A DNA stretch of 64,000 bases from JACCZX01 sp963786295 (GTDB taxonomy: Bacteria; Pseudomonadota; Gammaproteobacteria; Burkholderiales; Burkholderiaceae_F), in NCBI GenBank assembly GCA_963786295.1, contig CAWAYV010000049.1:1-64000 (forward strand), written 5' to 3'. How positions within the stretch are numbered: the first letter of the stretch is position 1; each line of letters opens with the position of its first letter. The notes below the pieces were generated by a model. The model saw nothing but the letters and a program-made list of their open reading frames with translations, did no database searches and had not been told where the DNA came from. Made by a program: the position numbers and the translations under genes. This document shows, one piece after another, positions 8,467-16,801 of this stretch.

Positions 8467-9080
8467 TGCAAATGCTGATGAACCCTGTCGACGCCCGACC
8501 ATTGATCGAATCCGCCGCGCGACGCGTGATCGCGCATGCCGAAGAACTGACTCGGCTCGACCAGGCGATCGGCGACGGCGATCACGGACTGAACATGAAG
8601 CGCGGCTTCGAAGCGGTTTTGAATGAACTCGATAGCCTCGACGGCGACGACACCGGAGCATTGCTGATCGCGGTCGGAAAAACGCTGGTGATGAAGATTG
8701 GCGGCGCTTCCGGCCCACTTTACGGCACGCTGTTCATGCAACTGGGAAAGAGTTGGCCCAACGAGCCGAGCGCGATCGGCCTGCACGCGTGCGTGGATGC
8801 AGCGGTCCAAGCGGTCGCGGCGCGTGGCAAGTCGCAACCGGGGCAGAAGACGATGCTCGATGTCTGGGTGCCGGTTAACGCGTTGATTGCGCAGGGGGCC
8901 GACTGCGGCGCGATTCGTGCGAAAGCGGCGGCGAGCGCACAAGCAACGATTCCGATGGAAGCGTTACGCGGCCGCGCGTCGTTCCTGAAGGAACGATCGA
9001 TCGGCCACATGGATCCCGGTGCACGCTCAAGCCAATTGATCATCGAAGCCGTGTGCGATGTTCTGGAGGAATCCGAATGA
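8466..9080 (+). CDS. dhaL: dihydroxyacetone kinase ADP-binding subunit DhaL
   Basis: A 204-residue DAK2-domain protein. The nucleotide/Mg motif is LDQAIGDGDHGLNMKRGF near the N-terminus, with the glycine-rich MKIGGASGPLYGT further on. In PTS-type systems DhaL holds ADP that is rephosphorylated in place by DhaM and passes phosphate to the substrate bound to DhaK. The ATG at 8466 overlaps the ATPase stop and the gene end overlaps the next ATG, so the operon is tightly coupled. Length matches the family (about 210). Confidence 0.92.
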   Translation: MQMLMNPVDARPLIESAARRVIAHAEELTRLDQAIGDGDHGLNMKRGFEAVLNELDSLDGDDTGALLIAVGKTLVMKIGGASGPLYGTLFMQLGKSWPNEPSAIGLHACVDAAVQAVAARGKSQPGQKTMLDVWVPVNALIAQGADCGAIRAKAAASAQATIPMEALRGRASFLKERSIGHMDPGARSSQLIIEAVCDVLEESE

Positions 9081-9472
9081 GTAACGTCGGCATCGTGATC
9101 GTGTCGCACTCACCGGACGTTGCAAAAGGAGCCGCCGACATGGTGCGACAGATGGTTGGTCGCGGTGTTCCACTCGCCTGGACCGGCGGGAATCCGGAGG
9201 GAGGCTTGGGCACGTCGGTCGAAGGCATCTTGGCCGCGATCGACAGCGCGTGGTCGGATGCCGGCGTGGCGATTCTGGTCGACTTAGGCGGCGCCGAGAC
9301 CAACAGCGAGATGGCAATCGAGATGTTGCCTGCAGAGCAGCAGCGCAAGGTAGTGATCTGCGATGCCCCGGTGGTCGAAGGCGCCGTCATGGCAGCCACC
9401 GAAGCTTGGGGCGGGTCCGATTTGGCGACGGTCAAGCGCACTGCCGAGGAACTCAACCGTGAGCCGGACTAG
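9077..9472 (+). CDS. dhaM: PTS EIIA-mannose-type phosphocarrier (DhaM IIA domain)
   Basis: A 131-residue protein corresponding to the first domain of E. coli DhaM. It begins MSNVGIVIVSHSPDVAKG, with the phospho-accepting His at about position 10, and continues with ILVDLGGAETNSEMA. In E. coli DhaM, EIIA, HPr and an EI-like domain form one chain; here each is a separate gene in the same order. It takes phosphate from HPr and rephosphorylates ADP in DhaL. Confidence 0.88.
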   Translation: MSNVGIVIVSHSPDVAKGAADMVRQMVGRGVPLAWTGGNPEGGLGTSVEGILAAIDSAWSDAGVAILVDLGGAETNSEMAIEMLPAEQQRKVVICDAPVVEGAVMAATEAWGGSDLATVKRTAEELNREPD

Positions 9473-9478
9473 AGCGTG

Positions 9479-9757
9479 ATGATCGACGCCCAGGTTCTGC
9501 TGTTTCACGCCGCCGGTTTGCACGCACGGCCAGTGGTTACGCTCACCAAGCTGGCCAAGACCTTTGCCAGCCGGGTTCTGATCGCCGCCAATGCGGACGG
9601 ACCGTGGACTGACGCCAAGAGCGTCGTCAAGGTCATGAGGCTCAAGACGCCGGCGAACGCGCACTTGTATTTCCGCGCCGAAGGCGAAGACGCGGACGCA
9701 GCGGTCGCGGCCATGGTCACGTTGGTCAAAAATGACTTTGTCGGTGGCCCCGAATGA
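9479..9757 (+). CDS. HPr phosphocarrier
   Basis: A 92-residue HPr. The active-site His is in HAAGLHARPVVTLTKLAK, and the regulatory-site region is DAKSVVKVMRLK. A GTG directly before the ATG (9476) is an alternative start. It overlaps the EI gene by four bases (ATGA). Its place between the EIIA and EI genes implies a dedicated relay for dihydroxyacetone phosphorylation, possibly also cross-talking with any general PTS. Confidence 0.9.
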   Translation: MIDAQVLLFHAAGLHARPVVTLTKLAKTFASRVLIAANADGPWTDAKSVVKVMRLKTPANAHLYFRAEGEDADAAVAAMVTLVKNDFVGGPE

Positions 9758-11352
9758 GCGCAGTCGGTCCGCGCTGTCTGTCCGGTCAACCAGCGGCCCC
9801 CGGTGTCGTGCACGGTCGTATCGTCGAGATCGTCAACGGCGCGCCAACACACACGCTGAGCGGCGCGGCACCGATGTCTCTGGCCGCAGCCATGTCCGAG
9901 GCAGCGGCCCAGCTCGAAAATCTGGCAGCGAGTACGAGCGATGCGAACGCCCGAACGATTCTCGAATTCCAGATCGAGTTCCTGCGCGACCCCGAGTTGC
10001 TTGAACCCGTGCAAGACCAGCTCGCAACAGACGTGGAACCAGCCCATGCGTGGATCACGGCGATCGATGTGCAAATCGATGACTTCGAATCTTCCGCCGA
10101 CGACTACTTCCGCCATCGCGCCGCCGATCTACGCGACTTGCGCGCCCGCGTGCTTGCAGTGCTCGCGGGTCACGAGTTAGGTCCACTCACGCTGCCCGAC
10201 GACGCGATCTTATTGGCCGACGATCTTGCGCCGTCGCGCTTTCTTGCAACCCAGTGGCGACCCCGGCAAGCGATCGCGCTACGCGGCGGCTCGCCGACCG
10301 CGCACGTGGCCCTGTTGGCGCGCGCCAGTCGGGTGCCGATGGTCGTCGGAGTGGGACCGGTCAGTGTGCCGAGCGGCTGCACCGCCATTCTCGACGGCGC
10401 GGCCGGCACACTTCAGTTGGCACCCGATTCGACGCACGTGCAGGAGTACGCGCGCCGCAAGACGCGGCTTGACGAGGAGGGCCGGCTCGATACCAGCGCG
10501 GCGGCGCGTCCGGCAATCACTGCGAACGGCGAGCGAGTTCAGGTGCTGCTCAACATCTCGACCGTCGCCGAGCTCGATGCGATCGATCCGGCGATCTGCG
10601 ATGGCATTGGGCTGGTGCGCACCGAGTTGTTGTTCGCGCATGGCCCACCTGACGAGGATGCGCAGTTCGATGCCTATTGGCGCATCGTGCGGTGGGCCGC
10701 GGGCCGAACTGTGGTCATTCGTACGCTCGACGCCGGCGGGGATAAGCCGATCGCGGACGTCACGATCGACGGCGAGACCAATCCGTTTCTCGGCGTGCGC
10801 GGCGTGCGACTTTCGCTCGCCGCGCCGGACGTGTTCAAAGTACAACTGCGCGCGCTGCTGCGCGCTGCGGTCGGTGGTGCGCTAAAGCTGATGATCCCGA
10901 TGGTCACAACACCCGACGAGGTCGCTCAAGTCAGACGCATGCTGCTCGAAGCCCGTCTCGAACTGCTGGCGCGGAGCACTCCGTTCGCCATGCCCCAAAT
11001 CGGGATCATGGTCGAGGTGCCGGCCACCGCACTCGCGCTCGATGCCTTCGATATCGACTTTGCCTCGATCGGTTCCAACGACCTGCTGCAGTACACGATG
11101 GCGGCAGCACGCGACAATCAGGCAGTCAGCGCGCTCACCGATCCGACGCATCTCGGCTTCGTACGTTTGCTGCAGCAGATCGTCGATCGCGCGGCGGCGC
11201 GCGGCATTTCGCTCTCGCTGTGCGGCGACCTGGCAGCCCAGGTTCAGCACGTGCCGCTTCTGTTGTCGGCAGGACTGCGCTCCCTGTCGATGCCGGCGGC
11301 ATCGGTGGGCGCGATCAAGCGGGCGATCGCCACCTGGCCCTCTGCGGAGTGA
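9754..11352 (+). CDS. ptsI: PTS enzyme I
   Basis: A 532-residue phosphoenolpyruvate-protein phosphotransferase, a little shorter than the usual 570. The N-terminal HPr-binding helices come first, then the phospho-His segment ALRGGSPTAHVALLARA. The PEP-binding barrel carries GLVRTELLF, IRTLDAGGDKP and IGIMVEVPA, followed by ASIGSNDLLQYT and the Cys-containing LCGDLAAQ. It starts the relay PEP to EI to HPr to EIIA to DhaL. The symbol ptsI denotes the family; this copy is probably dedicated to the Dha kinase. Confidence 0.9.
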   Translation: MSAVGPRCLSGQPAAPGVVHGRIVEIVNGAPTHTLSGAAPMSLAAAMSEAAAQLENLAASTSDANARTILEFQIEFLRDPELLEPVQDQLATDVEPAHAWITAIDVQIDDFESSADDYFRHRAADLRDLRARVLAVLAGHELGPLTLPDDAILLADDLAPSRFLATQWRPRQAIALRGGSPTAHVALLARASRVPMVVGVGPVSVPSGCTAILDGAAGTLQLAPDSTHVQEYARRKTRLDEEGRLDTSAAARPAITANGERVQVLLNISTVAELDAIDPAICDGIGLVRTELLFAHGPPDEDAQFDAYWRIVRWAAGRTVVIRTLDAGGDKPIADVTIDGETNPFLGVRGVRLSLAAPDVFKVQLRALLRAAVGGALKLMIPMVTTPDEVAQVRRMLLEARLELLARSTPFAMPQIGIMVEVPATALALDAFDIDFASIGSNDLLQYTMAAARDNQAVSALTDPTHLGFVRLLQQIVDRAAARGISLSLCGDLAAQVQHVPLLLSAGLRSLSMPAASVGAIKRAIATWPSAE

Positions 11353-11356
11353 CGAG

Positions 11357-11779
11357 ATGGGTGTACCGGTCGAACCCGGCCACGCGGTTGCCGCCTACAA
11401 ACAGATCCTGCGCACGGTGTTGGACCAGCGACCCGCCGGCATCCGTCGCCGGCTGGCTGATGTCTTGTGCAAGAACCGCAGCTTCATTACGCATCTGTCG
11501 AATCCGATGTACTCGACGCCGATCCCGGCGAGGTATGTCGAGTCGATCTTTTCGGTTTGTCACTTCTCTGCGGCCGAGCGCGAAGCGTTTCTGGCCGCGT
11601 ACGAGCGCGCCCATCCGGGTCGATTGGCGCGTCCTTCGGCGCAGGCGACCTGGCGCCAGATCGAGCTCCGAATTCCTGATCTGAACGATCCTGAGCGCAA
11701 CGCGCAGCTCGACCGCATGCTGCAGGACTTCGGCCTGCGCGTCGCCCATCTGATGCAGACCGACAACGACAACAATTGA
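11357..11779 (+). CDS. small HTH-like protein in the Dha operon
   Basis: A 140-residue soluble protein starting 4 bases after the EI stop. Residues 12-75 read like a compact helical DNA-binding domain: ILRTVLDQRPAGIRRRLADV, then KNRSFITHLSNP, then PARYVESIFSVCHFSAAERE. This resembles an XRE-like helix-turn-helix. The C-terminal part is acidic and helical. I know no characterised function. Position between EI and DhaK makes it a candidate regulator of the operon and its palindromic operator. Confidence 0.6.
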   Translation: MGVPVEPGHAVAAYKQILRTVLDQRPAGIRRRLADVLCKNRSFITHLSNPMYSTPIPARYVESIFSVCHFSAAEREAFLAAYERAHPGRLARPSAQATWRQIELRIPDLNDPERNAQLDRMLQDFGLRVAHLMQTDNDNN

Positions 11780-11799
11780 GGCGCGGCCAGGAGACGTGC

Positions 11800-12787
11800 A
11801 TGAAGAAGTTGATCAACGATGTCGACACAATCATCAGCGAGAGCTTGGACGGCTTTGTCGCTGCCCACGGAGACATCGTGACGTTGGGGGCCGATCACAA
11901 GTTCATACGACGCAAGAAGCTGAAGCAAGGCAAGGTTGCACTGATTTCCGGCGGGGGTTCCGGCCACGAGCCGCTGCATGCCGGTTTCGTCGGGCACGGC
12001 ATGCTCGATGCTGCGTGCCCTGGTCAGATCTTCACGTCGCCAACCCCTGATCAAATGGCGGCGGCCGCACTTGCAGTCGACACCGGCGCGGGAGTTCTCT
12101 ACATCGTCAAAAATTACGAAGGCGATGTGATGAACTTTGAAATGGCGGCCGAGCTTGCGCAGCGGCCCCACCGCGCGTGTTCTGACCTCCGACGATGTCG
12201 CTGTCGAGACCTCGACCTACTCGACGGGTCGGCGCGGCGTCGCGGGCACGCTGGTGGTCGAAAAGATGCTGGGTGCTGCGGCCGAGCAAGGGAGCGATCT
12301 CGCCGCTTGCCGTGCATTGGGCGATCGCGTAAATCAAGCTACGCGCTCAATCGGAGTAGCGCTCACGAGTTGCACGGTGCCCGCGGCCGGCACGCCGACC
12401 TTCAAGATCGGTGATAGCGAAATGGAGTTCGGCGTCGGCATCCACGGGGAGCCTGGCCGCCGGCGCGTGCCGTTGGCGGCGGCACGCCCGCTAGCCGATG
12501 AAATGGTCGAAAGCATCACGCGCGACCTTGCGCAGACAAGAGGTGATTGCCTGTTGCTCGTCAACGGCTTTGGCGGGACGCCCATGATCGAGCTCTACTT
12601 GATGTATGACAATCTTAGAGACGCGTTTGCGAAACGCGGTCTCGCGATCGCGCGCTCGCTCGTAGGAAACTTCGTGACGTCGCTCGACATGGCAGGCTGT
12701 TCGGCAACGATCACACTGCTCGACGATGAACTGGCTCGCCTGTGGGACGCTCCCGTTCATACCGCAGCGTTGCGGTGGCGGATGTAA
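11800..12787 (+). CDS. dhaK: dihydroxyacetone kinase substrate-binding subunit DhaK (frameshifted)
   Basis: About 329 residues once a frameshift near 12165 is bridged. The first frame (ATG 11800 behind AGGAG) carries ISGGGSGHEPLHAGFVG, the substrate pocket, and VKNYEGDVMNFEMAAE. The second frame resumes RVLTSDDVAVETSTYSTGR and holds the catalytic-His segment GVGIHGEPG, which forms the hemiaminal with dihydroxyacetone. It ends in HTAALRWRM. The shift sits beside a CCCC run and may be a sequencing error. It is the last gene of the operon. Confidence 0.88.
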
Positions 12788-12970
12788 AGCCTGCGCGCGC
12801 CGACGAGCGGATTCACGAGAACGAGACTATCGCTTGGATCGCACTAGATAGTCGCGACCCGGCCAGCAGCAGACGCGGCGTACTCGCGGGAGAGATGTCA
12901 TGACTATTCGACTTTGGGTCCTGGCGACCATCGTAGTCGCGGCAGCGGGGATAGGTGCGTTCATTGGTCA
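12788..12970 (+). other. non-coding spacer between Dha operon and cassette array
   Basis: About 180 bases with no recognisable gene family between the dhaK stop and the first attC-like arm. Part of it is covered by the weak 45-codon frame described separately. I see no clear terminator, attI site or integrase fragment. Confidence 0.4.
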
Positions 12971-13037
12971 GCGCTCACGTCGAACGTTAGGCCGCACGAA
13001 ACCCTCAACTGCTCACATTGCCGAGGTCACACCATGA
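12900..13037 (+). CDS. possible short single-helix membrane peptide
   Basis: A 45-codon frame starting MTIRLWVLATIVVAAAG has one hydrophobic helix and then reads through the attC-like arm at 12971-12992. It overlaps the ridA start by four bases. A helix-like N-terminus is suggestive, but the second half is clearly recombination-site sequence. It could be a truncated gene fused to a cassette boundary rather than a real product. Confidence 0.25.
   Translation: MTIRLWVLATIVVAAAGIGAFIGQRSRRTLGRTKPSTAHIAEVTP
12971..12992 (+). repeat. attC right-arm half site
   Basis: GCGCTCACGTCGAACGTTAGGC ends in the integron core GTTAGGC (12986-12992). It matches the right arm of the complete attC at 13468-13487 in 18 of 20 positions. 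No matching left arm (RYYYAAC) was found upstream, so this is a half site marking the 5' border of the cassette array. Confidence 0.6.
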
Positions 13038-13415
13038 AGCGGGTTGTCAAGACGATCGCGGCTGCGGCCATGTACAACCCGGTGTCACAAGCGACAGTCG
13101 CGCCCAACGGGATGCTTTACACCGCAGGCATGATCGGGAGATCCCTCCGAAAGCGGCGAAATGCTTGCATCCTTCGAGGAGCAGGCACACCAAGCTCTAC
13201 GAAACCTGGGCGCGCTCCTTCAGGAAGCCGGGGGCGGCTACGAAGACGTGATGTTCGTTCAACTCTATCTACTCGATATGGGAGCGATCGAGCGCTTCAA
13301 CGAGATCTTCAGGACTTACTTCCCTACACAGCCGCCGGCTCGCGCGGTGTGTCAGCCACTTAAGCTCTATCCGGGCGCGCTCGTGATGTTTACAGCGGTT
13401 GCGTGTGTGGCCTAA
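13034..13415 (+). CDS. RidA-family cassette gene (frameshifted)
   Basis: About 127 residues of the YjgF/RidA/UK114 family. The first frame gives VVKTIAAAAMYNPVSQA and PNGMLYTAGMIG. After a one-base shift near 13140 the second frame continues SGEMLASFEEQAHQALRNLG and ends VMFTAVACVA. RidA proteins hydrolyse reactive enamines or imines, but the usual arginine is not clearly placed here. Its stop codon TAA lies inside the attC core GCCTAAC, the standard gene-cassette arrangement. Confidence 0.8.
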
Positions 13416-13487
13416 CCCTTCCATCGAGCGGACGTCCAAGAGCCAGCTTCGCTGCCTCTCGGTCGCCGCTCATGTCAAACGTTAGGC
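13410..13487 (+). repeat. attC recombination site (RidA cassette)
   Basis: A 78-base imperfect palindrome bounded by GCCTAAC (13410-13416, RYYYAAC) and GTTAGGC (13481-13487, GTTRRRY). The inner arms CATCGAGCGG and CCGCTCATG pair with one extra unpaired C in the left arm, the extrahelical base expected of folded attC. This is strong evidence for integron cassette origin. Confidence 0.85.
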
Positions 13488-13522
13488 CTCATTTCATCTC
13501 TTTCTTTTTTCACTCACCTCTC

Positions 13523-13906
13523 ATGACAGATCAACCTACACCAGACATTGAGCTGTTACGCGCAGCATACGTGGCGTTTAACGCGCGTGACATTGATGTC
13601 GCGCTTGCCCTCATGACTGTTGACGTGACTTGGCCGAGGGCCTTCAAGGGCGGTTTCGTCCGTGGGCCTGAAGAAATCCGCGCCTACTGGTCGGAGCAAT
13701 GGAAGGAGATCAATCCACACGTAGAGCCGGTTGCCTTTCACCCGCAGGGCGCTGGGCAGGTCTTAGTCGACGTGCATCAAGTCGTGCGCAGCCTGGCGGG
13801 AGTCGTGCTTGCTGATGAGCACGTGGGCCACCGGTTCACCATCAAGCAGGGCTTAATTCAAGCCATGGAAGTCTGTCCGCTTCCATCGTCCGGCCCAGAT
13901 GCCTAG
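13523..13906 (+). CDS. SnoaL/NTF2-like cassette protein
   Basis: A 127-residue NTF2-fold protein: ELLRAAYVAFNARDIDVALA, DVTWPRAFKGGFVRGPEEI, RAYWSEQWKEINPHVEPVAF, then the strand RFTIKQGLIQAMEV. It starts 35 bases after the attC core, as cassette genes usually do. The last residues (PLPSSGPDA) are encoded by DNA that resembles a decayed attC, so the original stop may have been lost. Function unknown. Confidence 0.75.
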   Translation: MTDQPTPDIELLRAAYVAFNARDIDVALALMTVDVTWPRAFKGGFVRGPEEIRAYWSEQWKEINPHVEPVAFHPQGAGQVLVDVHQVVRSLAGVVLADEHVGHRFTIKQGLIQAMEVCPLPSSGPDA

Positions 13907-13931
13907 GTAGCGTTCATGTCCGAACGAACGT
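13878..13931 (+). repeat. possible decayed attC between cassettes
   Basis: CTTCCATCG followed about 24 bases later by CGTTCATGTCCGAACG recalls the left (CTTCCATCGAGCGG) and right (CGCTCATGTCAAACG) arms of the attC at 13410-13487. The core boxes GCCTAAC and GTTAGGC are missing. It lies at the boundary where a cassette junction is expected. Confidence 0.35.
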
Positions 13932-14431
13932 CGCGACTGATCTCTTCGGGCGGCCTCGTTGTTGGCTCGGCCCTAGGCATGGCGGGCACGTTCGTGCCTT
14001 CCGCTGCGGTTCGCGGCCTGCTGTGGGGCCTTGATGGCGTCGCGCTCATCGTTGCAACTGCACTTCTCGCGCTTCACTACTTTCGCAAGAGCGACGATAT
14101 TGTTGCGGCAGGTTTCCTGGTGTTCGTTGTCGGCGAGGCACTGGTCTTGTCTAGCGCCGCCATGGATCTCGCGATGAGTGGTCCGACGTTCGGTGCAGGA
14201 GCGAGCCTATGGGCTGCGTCGCTCTACCTTTTAAGCGCGCCGCGCGTCGCTGCTTTCTGGGTTCGGATCGCTGGGGCGATCGCGGGCTCGCTGCTCTTAG
14301 TCGTCGCTGTGCAACTCTTCATGGGGTCCGCGCTAACTCCGCTATCGAAGCCATTGCCGTTCTTCGCTTATCCGTTTCTCGTTGCCACCTTGCTAGGCTG
14401 GGCGTGGGAGCGTTTTCGCGGTGCCGCCTAA
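13916..14431 (+). CDS. cassette-encoded multi-pass membrane protein
   Basis: A 171-residue protein with about five hydrophobic helices (for example LVVGSALGMAGTFVPSAAV, VALIVATALLALHYF, GFLVFVVGEALVLSSAAMDL, IAGAIAGSLLLVVAVQLF). There is no signal for a known family. The start ATG is 10 bases after the previous stop. Its TAA stop lies inside the GCCTAAC core of the next attC, which identifies it as an integron cassette gene. Confidence 0.7.
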   Translation: MSERTSRLISSGGLVVGSALGMAGTFVPSAAVRGLLWGLDGVALIVATALLALHYFRKSDDIVAAGFLVFVVGEALVLSSAAMDLAMSGPTFGAGASLWAASLYLLSAPRVAAFWVRIAGAIAGSLLLVVAVQLFMGSALTPLSKPLPFFAYPFLVATLLGWAWERFRGAA

Positions 14432-14513
14432 CAACCGGTTGCAGCGGACGGTGATGGATAAAGTGCCAAGGTACGTAGGTCAGCGCGGCGCCGCTGAACC
14501 GGGACGTTAAGGC
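14426..14513 (+). repeat. attC recombination site (membrane-protein cassette)
   Basis: Bounded by GCCTAAC (14426-14432) and GTTAAGGC (14506-14513), the latter with one extra A relative to GTTAGGC. The arms CCGGTTGCAGCGG and CCGCTGAACCGG pair with a single extrahelical G. The loop is about 50 bases. Confidence 0.78.
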
Positions 14514-14559
14514 TGGACGGGAGACCGTGACCGCATTGAAGCGACACTAATGTCCGTAC

Positions 14560-15961
14560 ATGGACGCCCCCGGTTTGCCAAGCGTTCAGTTGATGATGGC
14601 TCGAAGGTATCGATTGCACCCGTACATCCGGACTTTCGTTGCGGCCATGACCGCTGTCCCTGATGGGATTTGCTGGTCGGCTCCTCAATCGCTATTTCGC
14701 ACTCAAGGTGCGGCGGACATTGTGGGCTTTGCCAACCACGGTCTGACCTGTCTTGCCATCACTGCGTGATCGCCTGAGCAATCGGTGGTTTGATCTCCTC
14801 TATCGGTGCCTTGCTTGGTTCTGCAGATGCGTCTATGCAACGACTGGGTGCGGCACGTAGTCGGCTCGGAACTCGCCGCCCGTGCGCCAGCAACGCCCAG
14901 ACCGTGCGCACGTTCTTGTTGGCCAGCGCCACCGCGGCCACGTTCGGATGTCGTCGGTCGCAGCAGTCCAGCCAGCCACACGTTGGTGTTCACCGCTTTG
15001 CGCTGCGCTGCCAGGATCGCCGACCGCGCGCCGTGAATCAGCAGCGTGCGCAGGTACGCGTCGCCGCGCTTGCTGATGCCCAGCAGCGTCGGCTTGCCGC
15101 CGCTCGAGTGCTGCCGCGGCACCAGGCCCAGCCAGGCCGACAGCTGCCGGCCATTGTCGAAGCTGTTCGCATCGGCGATCGATGCGACCAGCGCGCTCGC
15201 CGCCAGCGGACCGATGCCCGGGAATCTTCTCGAGCTTCCGGCTGAGCTCGCTGCTGCGATGCCAAGCCTTGATCTGCGTCTCGAACTCGTCGACCTGCTG
15301 GTCCAGTTCCTTGAGGTGCTCGAGTCAAGCGCGTCGATGAGCTGTCGGAACGCGCCAGGCAGAGTCGTTGCTCGCGTCTTCGAGTCAGCGTCGGGCACGC
15401 GCTTGGCGATGTGAGCAGATGCCCTGCGGCATGATCAGGCCGAACTCGCCCAGCAGGCCGCGGATCTGGTTGGCCTGCGCCGTGCGGGCTTTGACGAAGC
15501 CCTGCCGCACCCGATGCAGCGACAGCACCGCCTGCTGCTCGACGCTCTTGACCGGCACGAAGCGCATGTTCGGCCGCGCGACCGCCTCGCAGATCGCCTC
15601 GGCATCGGCCACATCGTTCTTGTTGCTCTTGACGTAGGGCTTGACGAACTGCGGCGCCATCAAGCGCACCGTGTGGCCGAAGCTCTGCAGCGTGCGCGCC
15701 CAGTGGTGCGCACTGCCGCACGCCTCCATGCCGATCAGGCACGGCGGCAGGTTCGCGAAGAACGCCGCCATCTGGTCGCGCCGCAGCTGCTTGCGCAGCA
15801 CGGCCTTGCCGTGCTCATCCACCGCGTGAACCTGAAACACGTTCTTTGCCAGGTCGATGCCAACACGTCGTAATCTTCATGGTGGACGCCCCTCTCGGTT
15901 CAAGTGGTTGATGACACTTCCACTTTGGCACGTTGATGCCGTTACGGGTGGGGGCGTCCAT
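14560..15961 (-). mobile_element. IS110-family (IS1111-like) insertion sequence
   Basis: A 1.4 kb element bounded by a 12-base perfect inverted repeat: ATGGACGCCCCC at 14560-14571 and GGGGGCGTCCAT at 15950-15961. It contains one transposase gene on the minus strand. About 70 bases precede the gene and about 190 follow it inside the element. A long non-coding region after the gene plus short inverted repeats is the IS1111-group layout, in which that region encodes the guide (bridge/seek) RNA. It sits 46 bases beyond an attC, within the cassette array. Confidence 0.75.
14759..15880 (-). pseudogene. IS110-family transposase, multiply frameshifted
   Basis: Read in pieces from ATG 15880: MKIT, then after a one-base shift RVGIDLAKNVFQVHAVDEHG and the DEDD RuvC-like domain (LIGMEACGSAHHWA, KSNKNDVADAEAICEA). 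After another shift near 15400 comes the Transposase_20 domain (FPGIGPLAASALVASI, GRQLSAWLGLVPRQHSSGG, LLGISKRGDAYLRTLLIHGA). A last shift near 14920 leads into NVAAVALANKNVRTVWALL and the stop. At least three shifts make it inactive as written. They may be decay or sequencing error. Confidence 0.8.
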
Positions 15962-16109
15962 CCCATTGCTATGGGTCGCAAGCAGACATCTACCCGTGTC
16001 GGCTATCGGCCAATTGCGGACAAGTCATCCGATGTGTCAACGAGTAACCTGATGGCCACTTCAGCATTGCCGTCTTTCGCTTAGATCTTGCACCGGTACC
16101 GCGGCCACT

Positions 16110-16694
16110 ATGCAATCTGCACAAGCCTGCATCGAAACTTACATTCGCGCGAAGGATGAGAATCGGCCGTTTCTGATGGAGCGTGTTTTTGCCGAGAACG
16201 CAACGTTGCAAATGGTTGTGAAGACCGAGGCAATCTCTTTCCCACCAATCTCAAGAGGTCTCGAATCGATAACGGACACGTTAGTAAGACGATTTGCGCA
16301 AACTTACGAGAACGTGCACACACTCTGTCTCGCGCAGCCTCCGCGAGATAGCGAAATGAGATTCTCATGCAGCTGGCTCGTGGCGATGTCCGAAAAGGAC
16401 GCTCGCAGTGTTCGGGTTGGATGTGGTCGCTACGACTGGTTGTTTACGTCTACGGTTCCACGCCTAGTTGAGCAGCTCACGATCACCGTGGAGGCTATGC
16501 AATCACTCGACCCCACTCACCTTGGTTCAGTTATGAACTGGCTGTCTGGACTGCCGCATCCGTGGTGTGAGCCCCAGAGGGCCTTGAGGTCCGCACCCGC
16601 ACTCGATGCATTACGATCACTGCGGCAGTCCATTGATCGCGTGATTTCAACTGCACCAGAATCGGTTTCGACAGCCGCTGAACGTCAACGTTAG
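16110..16694 (+). CDS. NTF2-like protein of the cassette array
   Basis: A 194-residue protein. The N-terminal 130 residues read as an NTF2/SnoaL-like fold (ACIETYIRAKDENRPFLMER, FPPISRGLESITDTLVRRF, then MRFSCSWLVAMSEKDARSV). A C-terminal helical extension ends near an attC-like GAACGTCAACGTTAGA (stop TAG at 16692-16694). Same strand and spacing as neighbouring cassettes. No enzymatic role can be assigned. Confidence 0.65.
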   Translation: MQSAQACIETYIRAKDENRPFLMERVFAENATLQMVVKTEAISFPPISRGLESITDTLVRRFAQTYENVHTLCLAQPPRDSEMRFSCSWLVAMSEKDARSVRVGCGRYDWLFTSTVPRLVEQLTITVEAMQSLDPTHLGSVMNWLSGLPHPWCEPQRALRSAPALDALRSLRQSIDRVISTAPESVSTAAERQR

Positions 16695-16801
16695 AAACCA
16701 GCACGATGCCGCCTGTGCCTCATCTCGCGGGTCGCAATTTGGCCAACAGCGGACCGCAACGCTGAGATCCCATTACTTGCAATAGCGGATGTCGCAGGCG
16801 A

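Noticed and set aside
16665..16700. GAACGTCAACGTTAGAA as an attC right arm at the end of the NTF2-like gene
   Set aside because: The last core base is not a pyrimidine and no left arm pairs with it, so it is mentioned only as attC-like context and not called as a site.
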